A stretch of 51,966 nucleotides of DNA from Kitasatospora aureofaciens (GCF_019192735.1 NZ_JAHTKP010000055.1:1-51966), one strand, 5' to 3'. Shown: positions 23,344 through 32,671, counted from the stretch's first letter. Translations and numbers: made by a program. Notes: a model not told the origin generated them from the letters alone.

Positions 23344-25695
23344 TCAGCCGCCTGCGCCAGTGCCCGGGCGGCGGCGGCCCGGACGGCCGTCCGCGGTGAG
23401 GTCCGTGAGCGCCTCGGTGAGGAGCTCACGGGCCTCGTCGGCGCGGCCCTGCTCGATCAGGGCCGTGCCGAGCTCGGTCAGCGCCTTCGTCATGCTGTCC
23501 GGGCGGCCCACCGCCTCGTAGTGGGTCAGCGCCTGCCGGTACGCCTTCTCCGCGGCCGGCCAGCGCTTCAACGCCGCCCGGTCCAGACCGAGTTCGTGCG
23601 CCGTCATGGCCGCCATGAAGTGCATCAGCGGCGACTCCCAGCGCTCCACCAGCTCCAGCGCGCCCGCCAGCGCCAGCCGGCGGGACTCCACCGCCTCCTC
23701 CGCCCGGCCCGAATCGCGCAGGCAGCTCGCGGCGCCGCGCAGCGTCACCAGCCGTCCGATCCGGGCCGCCCGGTTGTCCACCAGCGCGAAGGCGTCCCCG
23801 GCCCGGTGGTAGGCGTCGATCGCCTCCTGGTGGCGGCGCAGCGCGCGCAGGCCCGAGCCCAGGTACGTCAGCGCCCAGCCCTCCTGCTCGTGGTCGCCGA
23901 TCCGGCGGGCCAGCTCCAGGCCCTCACCGGCCAGTTCCGTGCCCCGCTGGTAGCGGTGCAGGCAGGTGATGTACGTCCACGCCAGGTAGTTCAGATGCAC
24001 CGTCTCGGCATGCGGGTCCCCGCACGCGCGGGCCGAGTCGACCGACAGCTGGAAGACCTCCGCCCAGATGTCCCAGCTCAGCAGCCGGTCCGAGAACCAG
24101 TGCATCGCCTCCGCGGTGTCGATCACCTCCCGGTGCCGGCCGGACTCCGCCGCCCGGTACATCGCGGCCAGCCACTCCTGGCTCTCCTCCTCCAGCCAGC
24201 GGGCGGCGTCGGAGAGCGTCACCGGCGCACTCGTCGGATCCGGGTCCGCCGACACGTCCTCCCCGGTGCTGTCCGGGTCGAACCGCAGGCCCGCCGCAGC
24301 GGCCCGGCGCAGCAGCCAACTCCCTGCCTGCGCGCGGGCGTCCGCCACCGCCTCGGCCGTCTCCTCGTCCGCCAGCCGCTCCCCCGCGTACAGCCGGACC
24401 AGGTCGTGCAGGCGGTACCGCTCCGGGGTGGTCAGCTGGACCAGCCCGGCGTCCGTCAACTGCTCCAGCTGGCGCTCCGTCCGCACCACGGACAGCCCCG
24501 TGTAGGCGGCGGCCACGGCGGCCGTGAAGTCGTGCCCGGCCGTCAACGCGCAGCGGCGCAGCACCAGCTGCGACTCGGCGGGCAGCCGGCGGTACGAGAG
24601 GGCGAACGCCGGTCGGACCGCCAGATCGCCGGTCTCCAGCAGGTCCAGGCGGTTCTCCTCGGCCGCGAGCTGTCGCACCAGGTGGCTCACCGGCTGCTGC
24701 CGGCGGGCCACCAGGCGCTGCCCGGCGATCCGCAGCGCGAGTGGCAGGTAGCCGCACAGGCGGGCCAGTTCGGCCACGGCGTCCGGTTCGGCGGCGATCC
24801 GCTCGGGGCCGGCGATCCGGCCCAGCAGGGCGGCGGCCTCGGCGGGCGCGAGGGCGTCCAGGCTCAGGCGGTGCACCGACTCCAGGCCCGGCAGGGCGCT
24901 GCGGCTCGTGACGATCGTCACGGCAGGGCCGGAGCCGGGCAGCAGCGGGCGGACCTGCGCCTCGTCGGCGGCGTTGTCCAGGATGAGGACGAGGCGGCGC
25001 TCCCGCACCAGCGCGCGGAACAGGCCGGCGCGCTCCTCCGTCCCGGCGGGGACGGCACCGTCGGCGACCCCCAGGGCGCGAATGACCTGGCCCAGCGCGT
25101 CGCGGGCGGACAGCGGGGTCGGCGCCATGCCGCCGAGGTCGAGGGAGAGCTGCCCGTCGGGGAACAGGCGGGCCAGGGAGTGCGCGGCGTGCAGGGCGAA
25201 GGCGGTCTTGCCCAGGCCGGGCTGACCGCTGATCAGCACGACACGGGGGTGCGCCGGCTCGTCGTCCCGGGCCAGCTCCTCCAGCAGGGCGAGGGCGTCC
25301 TCGCGGGCCGTGAAGTCGGCGATGTCCCGGGGGAGGGCGAGGGCGCCGGGGAGGGTGGCGGGAGCCGGGGCCGGTTCGCGGGCCGGTTCGGGGGCCGGGG
25401 GCGCTTGTGGGGGGACGGTGTGCGGGGGGACCGTCGCGCGGGTGCCGCGCGGGCGGCCGGACTGCGCGGCCTGCTCCAGCACCGTCGTCCGCCCGGCATC
25501 CAGCCGCAGCGCGGAGGCCAACGCCCGCACGGTCCGCCGCTGCGGGCCGCGGGTCCGCCCGCGCTCCATGTCCCCCAGCGCCCGCAGACTCACCCCGGCC
25601 GCAGCGGCCAGCTCCTCCTGCGTCAGCCCGGCCCGCACCCGGTACCCGGCCAGCAGGCGGGCGAACTCGCCACCCTCGTCCACCGCATCCGTCAT
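23344..25695 (-). CDS. XRE-NB-ARC-TPR regulator (STAND ATPase)
   Basis: A 783-residue protein. The XRE helix-turn-helix lies at ~10-65 (AGLTQEELAAAAGVSLRALGDMERGRTRGP), followed by a Pro-rich linker. The NB-ARC ATPase follows with Walker A at ~156-164 (GQPGLGKTA), Walker B LVLILDNA and the TSR sensor, then LCGYLPLALRIAGQRL. TPR-like helices run from ~470 to the end. The class acts as a nucleotide-controlled switch for transcription. ATG 25695 begins MTDAVDEGGEFARLLAGYRV, the normal start. The upstream 250 bp contain an unusual cluster of GGCAGAA-type sites, likely its own operators. Confidence 0.9.
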   Translation of the reverse strand: MTDAVDEGGEFARLLAGYRVRAGLTQEELAAAAGVSLRALGDMERGRTRGPQRRTVRALASALRLDAGRTTVLEQAAQSGRPRGTRATVPPHTVPPQAPPAPEPAREPAPAPATLPGALALPRDIADFTAREDALALLEELARDDEPAHPRVVLISGQPGLGKTAFALHAAHSLARLFPDGQLSLDLGGMAPTPLSARDALGQVIRALGVADGAVPAGTEERAGLFRALVRERRLVLILDNAADEAQVRPLLPGSGPAVTIVTSRSALPGLESVHRLSLDALAPAEAAALLGRIAGPERIAAEPDAVAELARLCGYLPLALRIAGQRLVARRQQPVSHLVRQLAAEENRLDLLETGDLAVRPAFALSYRRLPAESQLVLRRCALTAGHDFTAAVAAAYTGLSVVRTERQLEQLTDAGLVQLTTPERYRLHDLVRLYAGERLADEETAEAVADARAQAGSWLLRRAAAAGLRFDPDSTGEDVSADPDPTSAPVTLSDAARWLEEESQEWLAAMYRAAESGRHREVIDTAEAMHWFSDRLLSWDIWAEVFQLSVDSARACGDPHAETVHLNYLAWTYITCLHRYQRGTELAGEGLELARRIGDHEQEGWALTYLGSGLRALRRHQEAIDAYHRAGDAFALVDNRAARIGRLVTLRGAASCLRDSGRAEEAVESRRLALAGALELVERWESPLMHFMAAMTAHELGLDRAALKRWPAAEKAYRQALTHYEAVGRPDSMTKALTELGTALIEQGRADEARELLTEALTDLTADGRPGRRRPGTGAGG

Positions 25696-25719
25696 GTTTC
25701 CCGCCCTTGTTACTGCCGG

Positions 25720-25930
25720 TACTTCTGCCATCGGTTGTGTCCCAACCACCACACGCAGGCAGAAGTATGCCCGGTTCCCGCCGAGGCGACGTCATTGCAC
25801 CCCAGCTCAGGTGCGGTGCCGGGGAAGTAGGAGGAGTGGAGAGGCACAACGGCGGCAGAGGCGCGGCTGCCGGCAGAACTGCCCATAGTTCTGCCTGTCC
25901 TCGGCCGGCAGATCCTCGGCAGGCAGAAGT
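25720..25930. promoter_or_regulatory. Cluster of GGCAGAA(C/G)T half-sites
   Basis: TACTTCTGCC (25720-25729) and GGCAGAAGTA (25758-25767) form a 10-bp inverted repeat. GGCAGAACT (25872-25880) and AGTTCTGCC (25887-25895) form a 9-bp inverted repeat with a 6-bp spacer. GGCAGAAGT recurs at 25922-25930. They fill the 281-bp gap between two minus-strand regulators, so they lie upstream of the XRE-NB-ARC gene and just after the SARP gene. Nothing else is recognisable in the gap. Confidence 0.6.
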
Positions 25931-25976
25931 CGAGCAGCCGTCCGGGCCCGCAGTGGACGCCGCATACGTGGTGGGC

Positions 25977-28649
25977 TCAGGTGGTGCCCGAGAGCAGCGC
26001 CTCGGCCTGGTGGCGGGCGGCGGCGGCCTCGGCGGTGCGGCCCACGGCCTGGAGGAGGTCGGCCAGGAGGGTGTGGGAGCGGGCCTGGAGAGGGGCGTCG
26101 GCGACCGTGCGGCCGAGGGCGGCGGCGAGGTCGGCGCAGGCCAGGGCGGCGCCGGGGCGGCCGAGGGCGTGGAGGGCGCGGGCGCGGCTGTGGGTGGCGC
26201 GGACGGCGTCGGGGCCGGCGGGGCGGCTGGTGGCGAGTTGGACGGCCTCGTCGGCGTGGGCGAGGGCGGGGCCGGGTGAGCCGGCGAGGACGAGAGCGTC
26301 GGCGAGGTCGGTGAGGGCGCGGGCGAGGAGGTCGGCGGCGGCGGGGGTGCGGGCGGCGGCGACGAGGCCGGTCAGCAGCGGGATCGCCCGGTCGTGGCGG
26401 CCCGCCCGGACCAGCGCGTCCGCGACCCTGGCTCGGCATCGGTGGCGCAGGATCGGGTCTCCGGCGGCGGCCGCGACGGCCCGGTCGAGGTGATCGCCGG
26501 CCGTGCGGTGGGCGCCGCGGTCGACGAGGAGGACGGCGAGGTCGGTGGAGAGCCGGGCGACGGCGGCCGGGTCGGCGCAGGTGCGGGCGGCGCGCAGGCC
26601 GGCCTCGGTGGTGGCGCGCCAGTGGGTGCGGTCGTGGTCGGTGTGTTCGTAGAGCGGGCCGGCACGGTGGGCGAGCTGCCAGGCGGCGACGGTGCGGCCG
26701 TGCTGTTCGGCGCAGAGGACGACAGCCCGTACGGCGCTCTCCTCGCGGCGGAACCAGGCGGCCGCCTCCCCGCTGCCGGTGGGCTGGGCGGCGGTGGTGG
26801 CCAGGTAGTGGGCGATGAGCCGGTCCAGGGCGGCGAGCCGTTCGTCGCAGCCGAGGTCGGCGGCCTGCCGGGCGGCGTAGCGGCCGATCAGGCCGCGCCG
26901 GGCGTAGCGGCCGGGGGTGCGTTCCTCCAGCAGGTGGAGGGCGTCGAGGCGGGCGAGGAGGGCCCGGGTGGTGGCGGGCGGGAGGTCGGCGAGGGCGGCG
27001 GCGGTGGCGGTGTCGATCTCTGTGCCGGGGTGGAGTCCGAGGACGGTGAAGAGCCGGGCGGGGGCGGGGTCGAGGGTGCGGTGGGTCCGGTCGAGGGTGG
27101 CGGCGATGCCGAGGGGGCCACGGCCGGTGCCGGTGAGGGTGGCGAGGGTGGCCTGGTCGTCGGCGAGTTCGGCGGCGAGTTCGGCGAGGGTCCAGCCGGG
27201 GCGGGCGGCGAGGCGGGCGGCGGCGAGGCGGAGGGCGAGCGGCAGGTGGTCGCAGCGTTCGGCGAGTTCGGCGGCGGCTTCGGGTTCGGCGGCGAGGCGG
27301 GCGGGGTCGAGGGTGCGGGCGAGGAGGGCGGCCGCGTCCTCGGGGGTGAGGGCGTCGAGCGGCAGGGGGATGCCGCTCTCCCGGACGAGGAGGTCGCGCA
27401 GCCGGTGCCGGCTGGTGACGACGGCGACAGGGGCAGCTTCATGCGGCCCGGTGGGCGGCTCGGGCAGCAACGGTATGACGTGCTCGGCGGAGCGGGCGTC
27501 GTCGAGCACCACGAGGATCCGACGGCCCGCCAACAGCTCGCGATAACGCTGGATCCGGTCGTCGAGCGCGGCGGGGACGGTGTCCTCGCCGAGGGCGGAG
27601 AGGAGGTCGCCGAGGACGTCGGCGGGCTCGCGGGGGCCGGTCTCGTCGAAGCCGCGCAGGTCGGCGTAGAGGCGGCCGTCGGGGAAGCGCTCGGCGGCCC
27701 GGTGGGCCCAGTGCTGGACGAGGGCGGTCTTGCCGACGCCGGCGGGGCCGGTGACCAGGACGGGCCGGCCGGTACGGGCGAGGGCGACGGCTTCGTCGAG
27801 GCGGTGCAGATCGGCCGCGCGGCCGACGAATCGGCGGTCGGCGGTCGGCAGTTGGGCGGGTCCGGGGTCGTCCCGGAGCAGGGGGACGCGGGCGGCGGCG
27901 GGCCGGCGGGCGATCAGTTCGCCGGCCCGCCGCAGCTCCGGTCCGGGCGGGCCGGCCAGCCCGGCGACCGCCCGGTCGTACCAGGCAGCGGCCTCGTCCC
28001 GGCGCCCGGCCTGGTCGAGGCAGGTGACGAGCCGGGCGGCGGGCCCCTGCCGGGTGGGGTGGGCGGCAACGGCCTCGGTGAGTTCGGCGACGAGTTCGCC
28101 GCCGCGGCCCTGCCGGCAGAGCCCGTCGGCGAGCCGGTCGAGGGCGCGCAGCCGCAGGTCGGTGACGTACGGGACGGTCCGCTCGCGCAGCAGGGCGGAG
28201 CCGCAGTCGGTGAGCGCGGGGCCGTGGCACAGGTCGAGGGCGGCGCGCAGCAGCGGGAGCGCCGGATCGTCCGGTCCGCCGGGCGGGCGGGCGGCGCTCG
28301 GGCCGCCGGGCAGTAGCACGCCGGCCAGGTCGCAGAGGTCGCCGAAGCGCAGCAGGTCGACCCGGTCGCGGTCGCCGGTGAGCACGTAGCCGGTGCCGCG
28401 GGTGCCGAGGGCGAGGTGGTCGCCGCCCAACACCTGGCGCAGCACGGCGACATGCCCTTGCAGGGCCGCGCGCGCGGTGGGCGGCGCGGCGCCGTCCCAG
28501 ACCAGCTCGATCAGGTCCTCGGTGGCCACCACCTGGTTGAGCCGGACGGCGAGCGCGCTGAGCAGCGCCCGCCGCTTGGGGGCCGAGGGCGTGACGACCG
28601 TCCCGTCGTCCCGCCGGACGGCGACCGGCCCGAGCAGGTCGATGCGCAT
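25977..28649 (-). CDS. AfsR/SARP-family regulator 1
   Basis: An 890-residue activator. The SARP winged-helix DNA-binding domain is at ~1-95 (MRIDLLGPVAVRRDDG, PKRRALLSALAVRLNQVV, LWDG-like core), the bacterial transcriptional activation domain at ~100-250, the NB-ARC ATPase with Walker A GPAGVGKT at ~301-308 and Walker B ILVVLDDA at ~375, and C-terminal TPR-like helices to 890. Such proteins usually activate secondary-metabolite clusters, but none is adjacent. ATG 28649 is the natural SARP start. It is divergent from SARP 2. The BTAD is more diverged than in SARPs 2 and 3. Confidence 0.9.
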   Translation of the reverse strand: MRIDLLGPVAVRRDDGTVVTPSAPKRRALLSALAVRLNQVVATEDLIELVWDGAAPPTARAALQGHVAVLRQVLGGDHLALGTRGTGYVLTGDRDRVDLLRFGDLCDLAGVLLPGGPSAARPPGGPDDPALPLLRAALDLCHGPALTDCGSALLRERTVPYVTDLRLRALDRLADGLCRQGRGGELVAELTEAVAAHPTRQGPAARLVTCLDQAGRRDEAAAWYDRAVAGLAGPPGPELRRAGELIARRPAAARVPLLRDDPGPAQLPTADRRFVGRAADLHRLDEAVALARTGRPVLVTGPAGVGKTALVQHWAHRAAERFPDGRLYADLRGFDETGPREPADVLGDLLSALGEDTVPAALDDRIQRYRELLAGRRILVVLDDARSAEHVIPLLPEPPTGPHEAAPVAVVTSRHRLRDLLVRESGIPLPLDALTPEDAAALLARTLDPARLAAEPEAAAELAERCDHLPLALRLAAARLAARPGWTLAELAAELADDQATLATLTGTGRGPLGIAATLDRTHRTLDPAPARLFTVLGLHPGTEIDTATAAALADLPPATTRALLARLDALHLLEERTPGRYARRGLIGRYAARQAADLGCDERLAALDRLIAHYLATTAAQPTGSGEAAAWFRREESAVRAVVLCAEQHGRTVAAWQLAHRAGPLYEHTDHDRTHWRATTEAGLRAARTCADPAAVARLSTDLAVLLVDRGAHRTAGDHLDRAVAAAAGDPILRHRCRARVADALVRAGRHDRAIPLLTGLVAAARTPAAADLLARALTDLADALVLAGSPGPALAHADEAVQLATSRPAGPDAVRATHSRARALHALGRPGAALACADLAAALGRTVADAPLQARSHTLLADLLQAVGRTAEAAAARHQAEALLSGTT

Positions 28650-28681
28650 GCGGCCATTCTCCTCAGCATGATCGGGGTGCC

Positions 28682-28728
28682 GGTCCGGGCGCTGGTCCGG
28701 TTCGTCCGAGGACCGGATCGTCCGAGGA
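28682..28728. promoter_or_regulatory. Direct repeats between divergent SARP genes
   Basis: GGTCCGG at 28682-28688 and 28694-28700 repeats at 12-bp spacing; TCGTCCGAGGA at 28702-28712 and 28718-28728 repeats at 16-bp spacing. SARP proteins bind short direct repeats, usually about 11 bp apart, near promoters. The location between two SARP genes is suggestive, but the spacing is not classical. Confidence 0.35.
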
Positions 28729-28861
28729 TAGGCCCTCCGTGCCTGGTCCGCGCCGGGCGTCTTCCTGCTGGTTCGTCCGCTTCCGGCCCGGGCGGCTTCT
28801 GGCATTACACTGCACCACCCGGGAGCGGCCCGGGGTGTGGTGGGGCGAAGTGGGGCGACGG

Positions 28862-31771
28862 GTGGGGATTCGACTCCTCGGGCCGGTGGAGCTGCGGACC
28901 GGGGGCGGCGGGTTCACCGAGCTGCAGGGGGCGCAGCGGCGGGCCGTGCTGGCGCTGCTGGCCCTGCACCTGGGACGGGTCGTCGGGGTGGATGCGTTCT
29001 GCGAACTGCTGTGGGGCGACTGGCCGCCGCCGAGTGCGCGCGCGGCGCTCCAGGGGCATGTCGCGGCGCTGCGCAAGCTGCTCGCCGAGAGCCCGTTCGT
29101 GCTGCACACCCGGGCTCCCGGCTATCTGCTCACCGGGCCGGCCGAGGCGGTGGACGCGCTGCGCTTCGAGGCGTTGGCGGGCCGGGCCGCAGAGTTGGCC
29201 GGGGCGGACGGCGGCACGGCGGTCGCGGAGGCGATCGCGCTGCTGGAGCAGGCGTTGCGGCTGTGGCGGGGCACGGCGCTGGCCGACCTGCCCGACACCG
29301 CGCTGCGCGGCACCGTGGTGGACCAGTTGGAGCAGGCGCAGATCGCAGCCCTGGTCACCTTGGCCGGGCTGCGGCTGCGGCAGGGCACCGGCGCCGCCGC
29401 CGTGGCCGCCCTGGAGCAGAGCGTGCGGACGAACGGACTGCGCGAGGAGGTGGTGGCGCTGCTGGTGCGCTGCCTCCATCAGGCCGGACGGGCGGCGGAC
29501 GCGCTGACGGCCTACCACCAGGCCCGGGTGCGGCTGGACCGGGAGCTGGGCATCCGGCCGGGACCGGCGCTCCAGGCGGCGCTCGCCGAGGTGCTGGCCG
29601 GGGACCGGGACGGCGGCGCTGTGACACCCCCCGCCGGCCTGCCGCCTTCTCCCCCGCCGGCTCCTCCCGCGCCGACGCGTTCCGTGCCGCGCCGACTCCC
29701 GCGCCGGCCGGTGGACTTCGTCGGCCGTGAGCCCGAACTGCACTGGCTGGACCGCGAATGCGGCGCGGAGCGTGGCGGCGACGGGCTGGCGCTGGTGGTC
29801 GGCCCGGCCGGGGTCGGCAAGAGCGCGCTGGCCGTCGCCTGGGCGCACCGCGCCGCCGGGGGCTTCCCGGACGGGCAGCTCCACGCCGACCTGCGCGGCC
29901 TCGGCCCGGCGGACCCGACGGAGGCAACGGAGGCAACGGAGGCAACGGAGGCAACGGAGGCGGCTACTGGGGCTACGGAGCAGCGCGGGCCCGCCGACCC
30001 GGCCGAGGTGCTCGGCCGGTTCCTGCGCGCACTGGGCGTCCAGGAGTCCGCCGTCCCCGCCGACCGGGCCGGGCGCGCCGCGCTCTACCGCGACCTGACC
30101 CGGGATCGGCGCCTGCTGGTGTTGCTGGACGACGCGGCCGACGCCGACCAGGTCGCCGACCTGCTGCCGGCCGGGCCGGGCTGCGCCGCGGTGGTCACCG
30201 GCCGGGGCCCGCTGGAGGGCCTGGTGGCCGCCGAGGGCGCCGCCCTGCTGCGTCTGGCCGCGCTGCCCGAGGCCGACGCCCTGCGGTTGCTGGACCAGGT
30301 GCTGACGTCCGAGCGGGTTCAGGCCGAACCGGCCGCCGCCGCCCGCCTGTCCGGGCTCTGCGACCACCTGCCGCTCGCTCTGCGGACCGCCTCGGCCCGC
30401 CTGGCCACCCGGCCGGACTGGACGATCGCCGGGCTGGCCGACGACCTCGCCGACGAGCGCACCCGGCTGGCCGTCCTGGCGGGCGACGGCCCGATCGGCG
30501 CCTCCGGCGAACTGCGCCGGACGCACGGCAGGCTGACGCCGGGGGCGGCCGAGCTACTGACCGTCCTCGCCGCACACCCGAGCCCGGAGGTGGACGTCCT
30601 GGCGAGCGCGGCGCTGCTCGGCGCCGACCCGGCCGCCGCCCGCCACGCGCTCGGCGAGCTGACCGCCCACCACCTGCTGGCCGGCACCTCCCCCGGGCGG
30701 TACGGCCGGTCGGACCTGGTGCGCCTGTTCAGCGCGGAGCTGCTCGCCGAACGGCCGGAGCCGGCCCGGCGGCTGGCCGCCGAGCGGCTGCTGGACTACT
30801 ACCTGGAGGCGGCGCGGGCCTGCGCCGAGCTCCTGGAGCCCGGGCAGGAGACCTACGGCGACCGCGCCTACCTCCCGCCGGCCCTGCCGTCGCCGGCCGG
30901 CCCCCGGGCGGCGATCGACTGGTTCCGGGCCGAGGAGCCCGCGATCCGCGCGCTGGTCACCGCCGCCGCCCACACCGACCCGCAGCGGTCCTGGCAGCTG
31001 GCGGCGGCCTGCGAGCCGCCGTACTACGCCTCGGGGCTCTTCGCCGAGTGGCTGAGCTGCATGCAGGCGGGCCGGGAGGCCGCCGAGCGGTGCGGTGCCC
31101 GGGTGGGCGCCTCGCGGATGGACGGGGCGCAGGCGGCCGCTCTGCTCTGCCTGCGCCGCTTCCAGGAGGCGGTGGACCGGGCCCGTCGCGCGGTGGCCGG
31201 CACCCGCCCCGCGGACGGACCGGCCCACCTCCGGGCGCTCAACTCGCTGGCGGTGGCGACCGCGCTGGTGGGCGGCACGGACGAGGCCGCCCGGCTGTCC
31301 GCCGCCGCGATCGCGCTGGCCGGGCAGACCGGCCAGCCCGGGCGGCTGTCCGCCACCCTGGCCCACAGCGCCCAGGTGAGCCTGCTGGCGGGCGACCGGG
31401 AGGGCGCCCTGCGGCAGGCCCGCGAGGCACGGGAGCTGCTGCCGGGGGCCACGGTCACGATCTGTCACCTCTGGTCGATGCTCACCGAGGCGCACGCCCT
31501 CCAGCCGGTCGCCCCGGAGGAGACCTGCGAGATCGCCTGGCACCGCGCGCTGGCGGGCTGCGAGGAGGCCGGCCTGCTGCACCTCCAGGCGGTCGGTGAG
31601 CAGTCCCGCGCCACCTTCCTGGCCTCCCGGGGCCGCGCTCCGGAGGCCGTCGGACGGCTGCGCTCGGCCCTCGACCGGTTCCGCGCCAACGGGCGGCTGC
31701 CGGCGTCGATGGGCGTGTTCGTCACCTCGATCGAGGAGCAGCTGGACTCCCTGGCTCGACGGCTCATGTGA
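28862..31771 (+). CDS. AfsR/SARP-family regulator 2
   Basis: A 969-residue activator. The SARP domain begins IRLLGPVELRTGGGGF and continues QRRAVLALLALHLGRVVGVD. The BTAD runs to ~245 (LRKLLAESPFVLHTRAPGY, HQAGRAADALTAYHQARVRL). A Pro-rich linker is followed by an NB-ARC domain with Walker A GPAGVGKS at ~314-321 and Walker B LLVLLDDA, and TPR-like helices to the end. GTG 28862 is chosen because it aligns with the start of the third SARP (MGIRLLGPVEL); an upstream start would add a non-homologous leader. A tandem 9-bp repeat inserts (TEA)5 between Walker A and Walker B. Confidence 0.88.
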   Translation: MGIRLLGPVELRTGGGGFTELQGAQRRAVLALLALHLGRVVGVDAFCELLWGDWPPPSARAALQGHVAALRKLLAESPFVLHTRAPGYLLTGPAEAVDALRFEALAGRAAELAGADGGTAVAEAIALLEQALRLWRGTALADLPDTALRGTVVDQLEQAQIAALVTLAGLRLRQGTGAAAVAALEQSVRTNGLREEVVALLVRCLHQAGRAADALTAYHQARVRLDRELGIRPGPALQAALAEVLAGDRDGGAVTPPAGLPPSPPPAPPAPTRSVPRRLPRRPVDFVGREPELHWLDRECGAERGGDGLALVVGPAGVGKSALAVAWAHRAAGGFPDGQLHADLRGLGPADPTEATEATEATEATEAATGATEQRGPADPAEVLGRFLRALGVQESAVPADRAGRAALYRDLTRDRRLLVLLDDAADADQVADLLPAGPGCAAVVTGRGPLEGLVAAEGAALLRLAALPEADALRLLDQVLTSERVQAEPAAAARLSGLCDHLPLALRTASARLATRPDWTIAGLADDLADERTRLAVLAGDGPIGASGELRRTHGRLTPGAAELLTVLAAHPSPEVDVLASAALLGADPAAARHALGELTAHHLLAGTSPGRYGRSDLVRLFSAELLAERPEPARRLAAERLLDYYLEAARACAELLEPGQETYGDRAYLPPALPSPAGPRAAIDWFRAEEPAIRALVTAAAHTDPQRSWQLAAACEPPYYASGLFAEWLSCMQAGREAAERCGARVGASRMDGAQAAALLCLRRFQEAVDRARRAVAGTRPADGPAHLRALNSLAVATALVGGTDEAARLSAAAIALAGQTGQPGRLSATLAHSAQVSLLAGDREGALRQAREARELLPGATVTICHLWSMLTEAHALQPVAPEETCEIAWHRALAGCEEAGLLHLQAVGEQSRATFLASRGRAPEAVGRLRSALDRFRANGRLPASMGVFVTSIEEQLDSLARRLM
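29918..29962 (+). repeat. In-frame 9-bp tandem repeat inside SARP 2
   Basis: Five copies of ACGGAGGCA (the last ends in G) encode Thr-Glu-Ala five times. The repeat lies ~30 residues after the Walker A motif, in a loop that is short in the other SARPs here. Such a repeat could vary in copy number by slippage without breaking the frame. Confidence 0.85.
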
Positions 31772-31778
31772 CGATCCA

Positions 31779-32528
31779 TCACCCTGCGGAGGACGTCGCC
31801 CGTGCGGCACGCTCGCCCCTCGGGGCGTACCCGTGCTCGGCCGCCAGGACCGGGCGCATGGCGCGGATCGCGTAGAAGTTGCGGGACTTGACCGTGCCCG
31901 GCGGCACCCCGAGGTTCGCCGCGGCCTCCACCACCGAACGGTCCTTGAGGTGCAGCTCGACCAGCACCTCGCGGTGGTGCTTCTGCACCCGCCGCAACGC
32001 CAGGGCCATGTCCCGGGAGGCGACCACCCGCTCGTACGGGTCGTCGGCGACCGGCCGCTCCTCCAGCGGCTCGCCGATCACCTCGGTGGCGCGGGCGGCG
32101 GCCATCCGGTAGTGGTCGATGGCGATCCGCCGGGCCACCGTGAACAACCAGGGCCGGCTGTGCTCGGGCCCGGCCTTCAGCGCCTCGGGGTGCTGCCAGG
32201 CGCGCAGCAGGGTCTCCTGGAGGATGTCCTCGGCCTTGCCGCGATCGCCCCGGGTGGTACGGAGCAGCACGTTCAGCAGATAACCCCCGTGCAGCCGGAA
32301 GATCTCGGCGAGATCCTGCGGGTCGAGGGTCGGGCGGGCCGCGGGCGCGGCGGCGTCCGCCGACGGAACGGCGGGGTCGGCGGGCGGAACGGCGGGGTCG
32401 GCGGGCGGAACGGCGGGGTCGGCGGGCGGAACGGCGGGGTCGGCGGGCGGAACGGCGGGGTCGGCGGGCGACGGGTCCGCGGGCCGCTGGGCGCCGGAGG
32501 CGATCGGGGCGACAGGCTGCTTGGACAC
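31779..32528 (-). CDS. ECF-type RNA polymerase sigma factor
   Basis: A 249-residue sigma factor. Region 2 is at ~70-140 (LAEIFRLHGGYLLNVLLRTT, AEDILQETLLRAWQ, RPWLFTVARRIAIDHYR) and region 4 at ~165-220 (ALRRVQKHHREVLVELHLKD, EAAANLGVPPGTVKSRNFYA). The first ~60 residues are an unusual (PADPAVP)5 repeat. No anti-sigma factor adjoins; the next minus-strand gene upstream is a 121-residue hypothetical. It converges with SARP 2, the stops 8 bp apart. Confidence 0.9.
   Translation of the reverse strand: MSKQPVAPIASGAQRPADPSPADPAVPPADPAVPPADPAVPPADPAVPPADPAVPSADAAAPAARPTLDPQDLAEIFRLHGGYLLNVLLRTTRGDRGKAEDILQETLLRAWQHPEALKAGPEHSRPWLFTVARRIAIDHYRMAAARATEVIGEPLEERPVADDPYERVVASRDMALALRRVQKHHREVLVELHLKDRSVVEAAANLGVPPGTVKSRNFYAIRAMRPVLAAEHGYAPRGERAARATSSAG
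32364..32468 (-). repeat. 21-bp tandem repeat in the sigma factor gene
   Basis: Five exact head-to-tail copies of a 21-bp unit (CGGAACGGCGGGGTCGGCGGG on the plus strand) encode five PADPAVP repeats in the N-terminal extension. The period is a multiple of three, so copy-number changes keep the frame. Confidence 0.9.
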
Positions 32529-32671
32529 GTACTACCTCACAGATCGGTCGGGGTCACGGCACAGACCGGCCGGTTCCCCCCCGGCGGCTGTGGCAGCAGA
32601 CTGTCAACGGCCGCCAAGGATGCACCAACTCCGCACCAACGTCCCTCCCCCGACGGAGCCGGGACCTGGCG

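Noticed and set aside
25807..26439. Possible small gene in the gap between the XRE-STAND and SARP 1 genes.
   Set aside because: The translation is Arg/Pro-rich, runs deep into the SARP gene and covers the GGCAGAA cluster; it looks like an antisense frame.
32364..32468. CRISPR-like array.
   Set aside because: The five 21-bp units are head-to-tail without spacers and code in frame for PADPAVP repeats.
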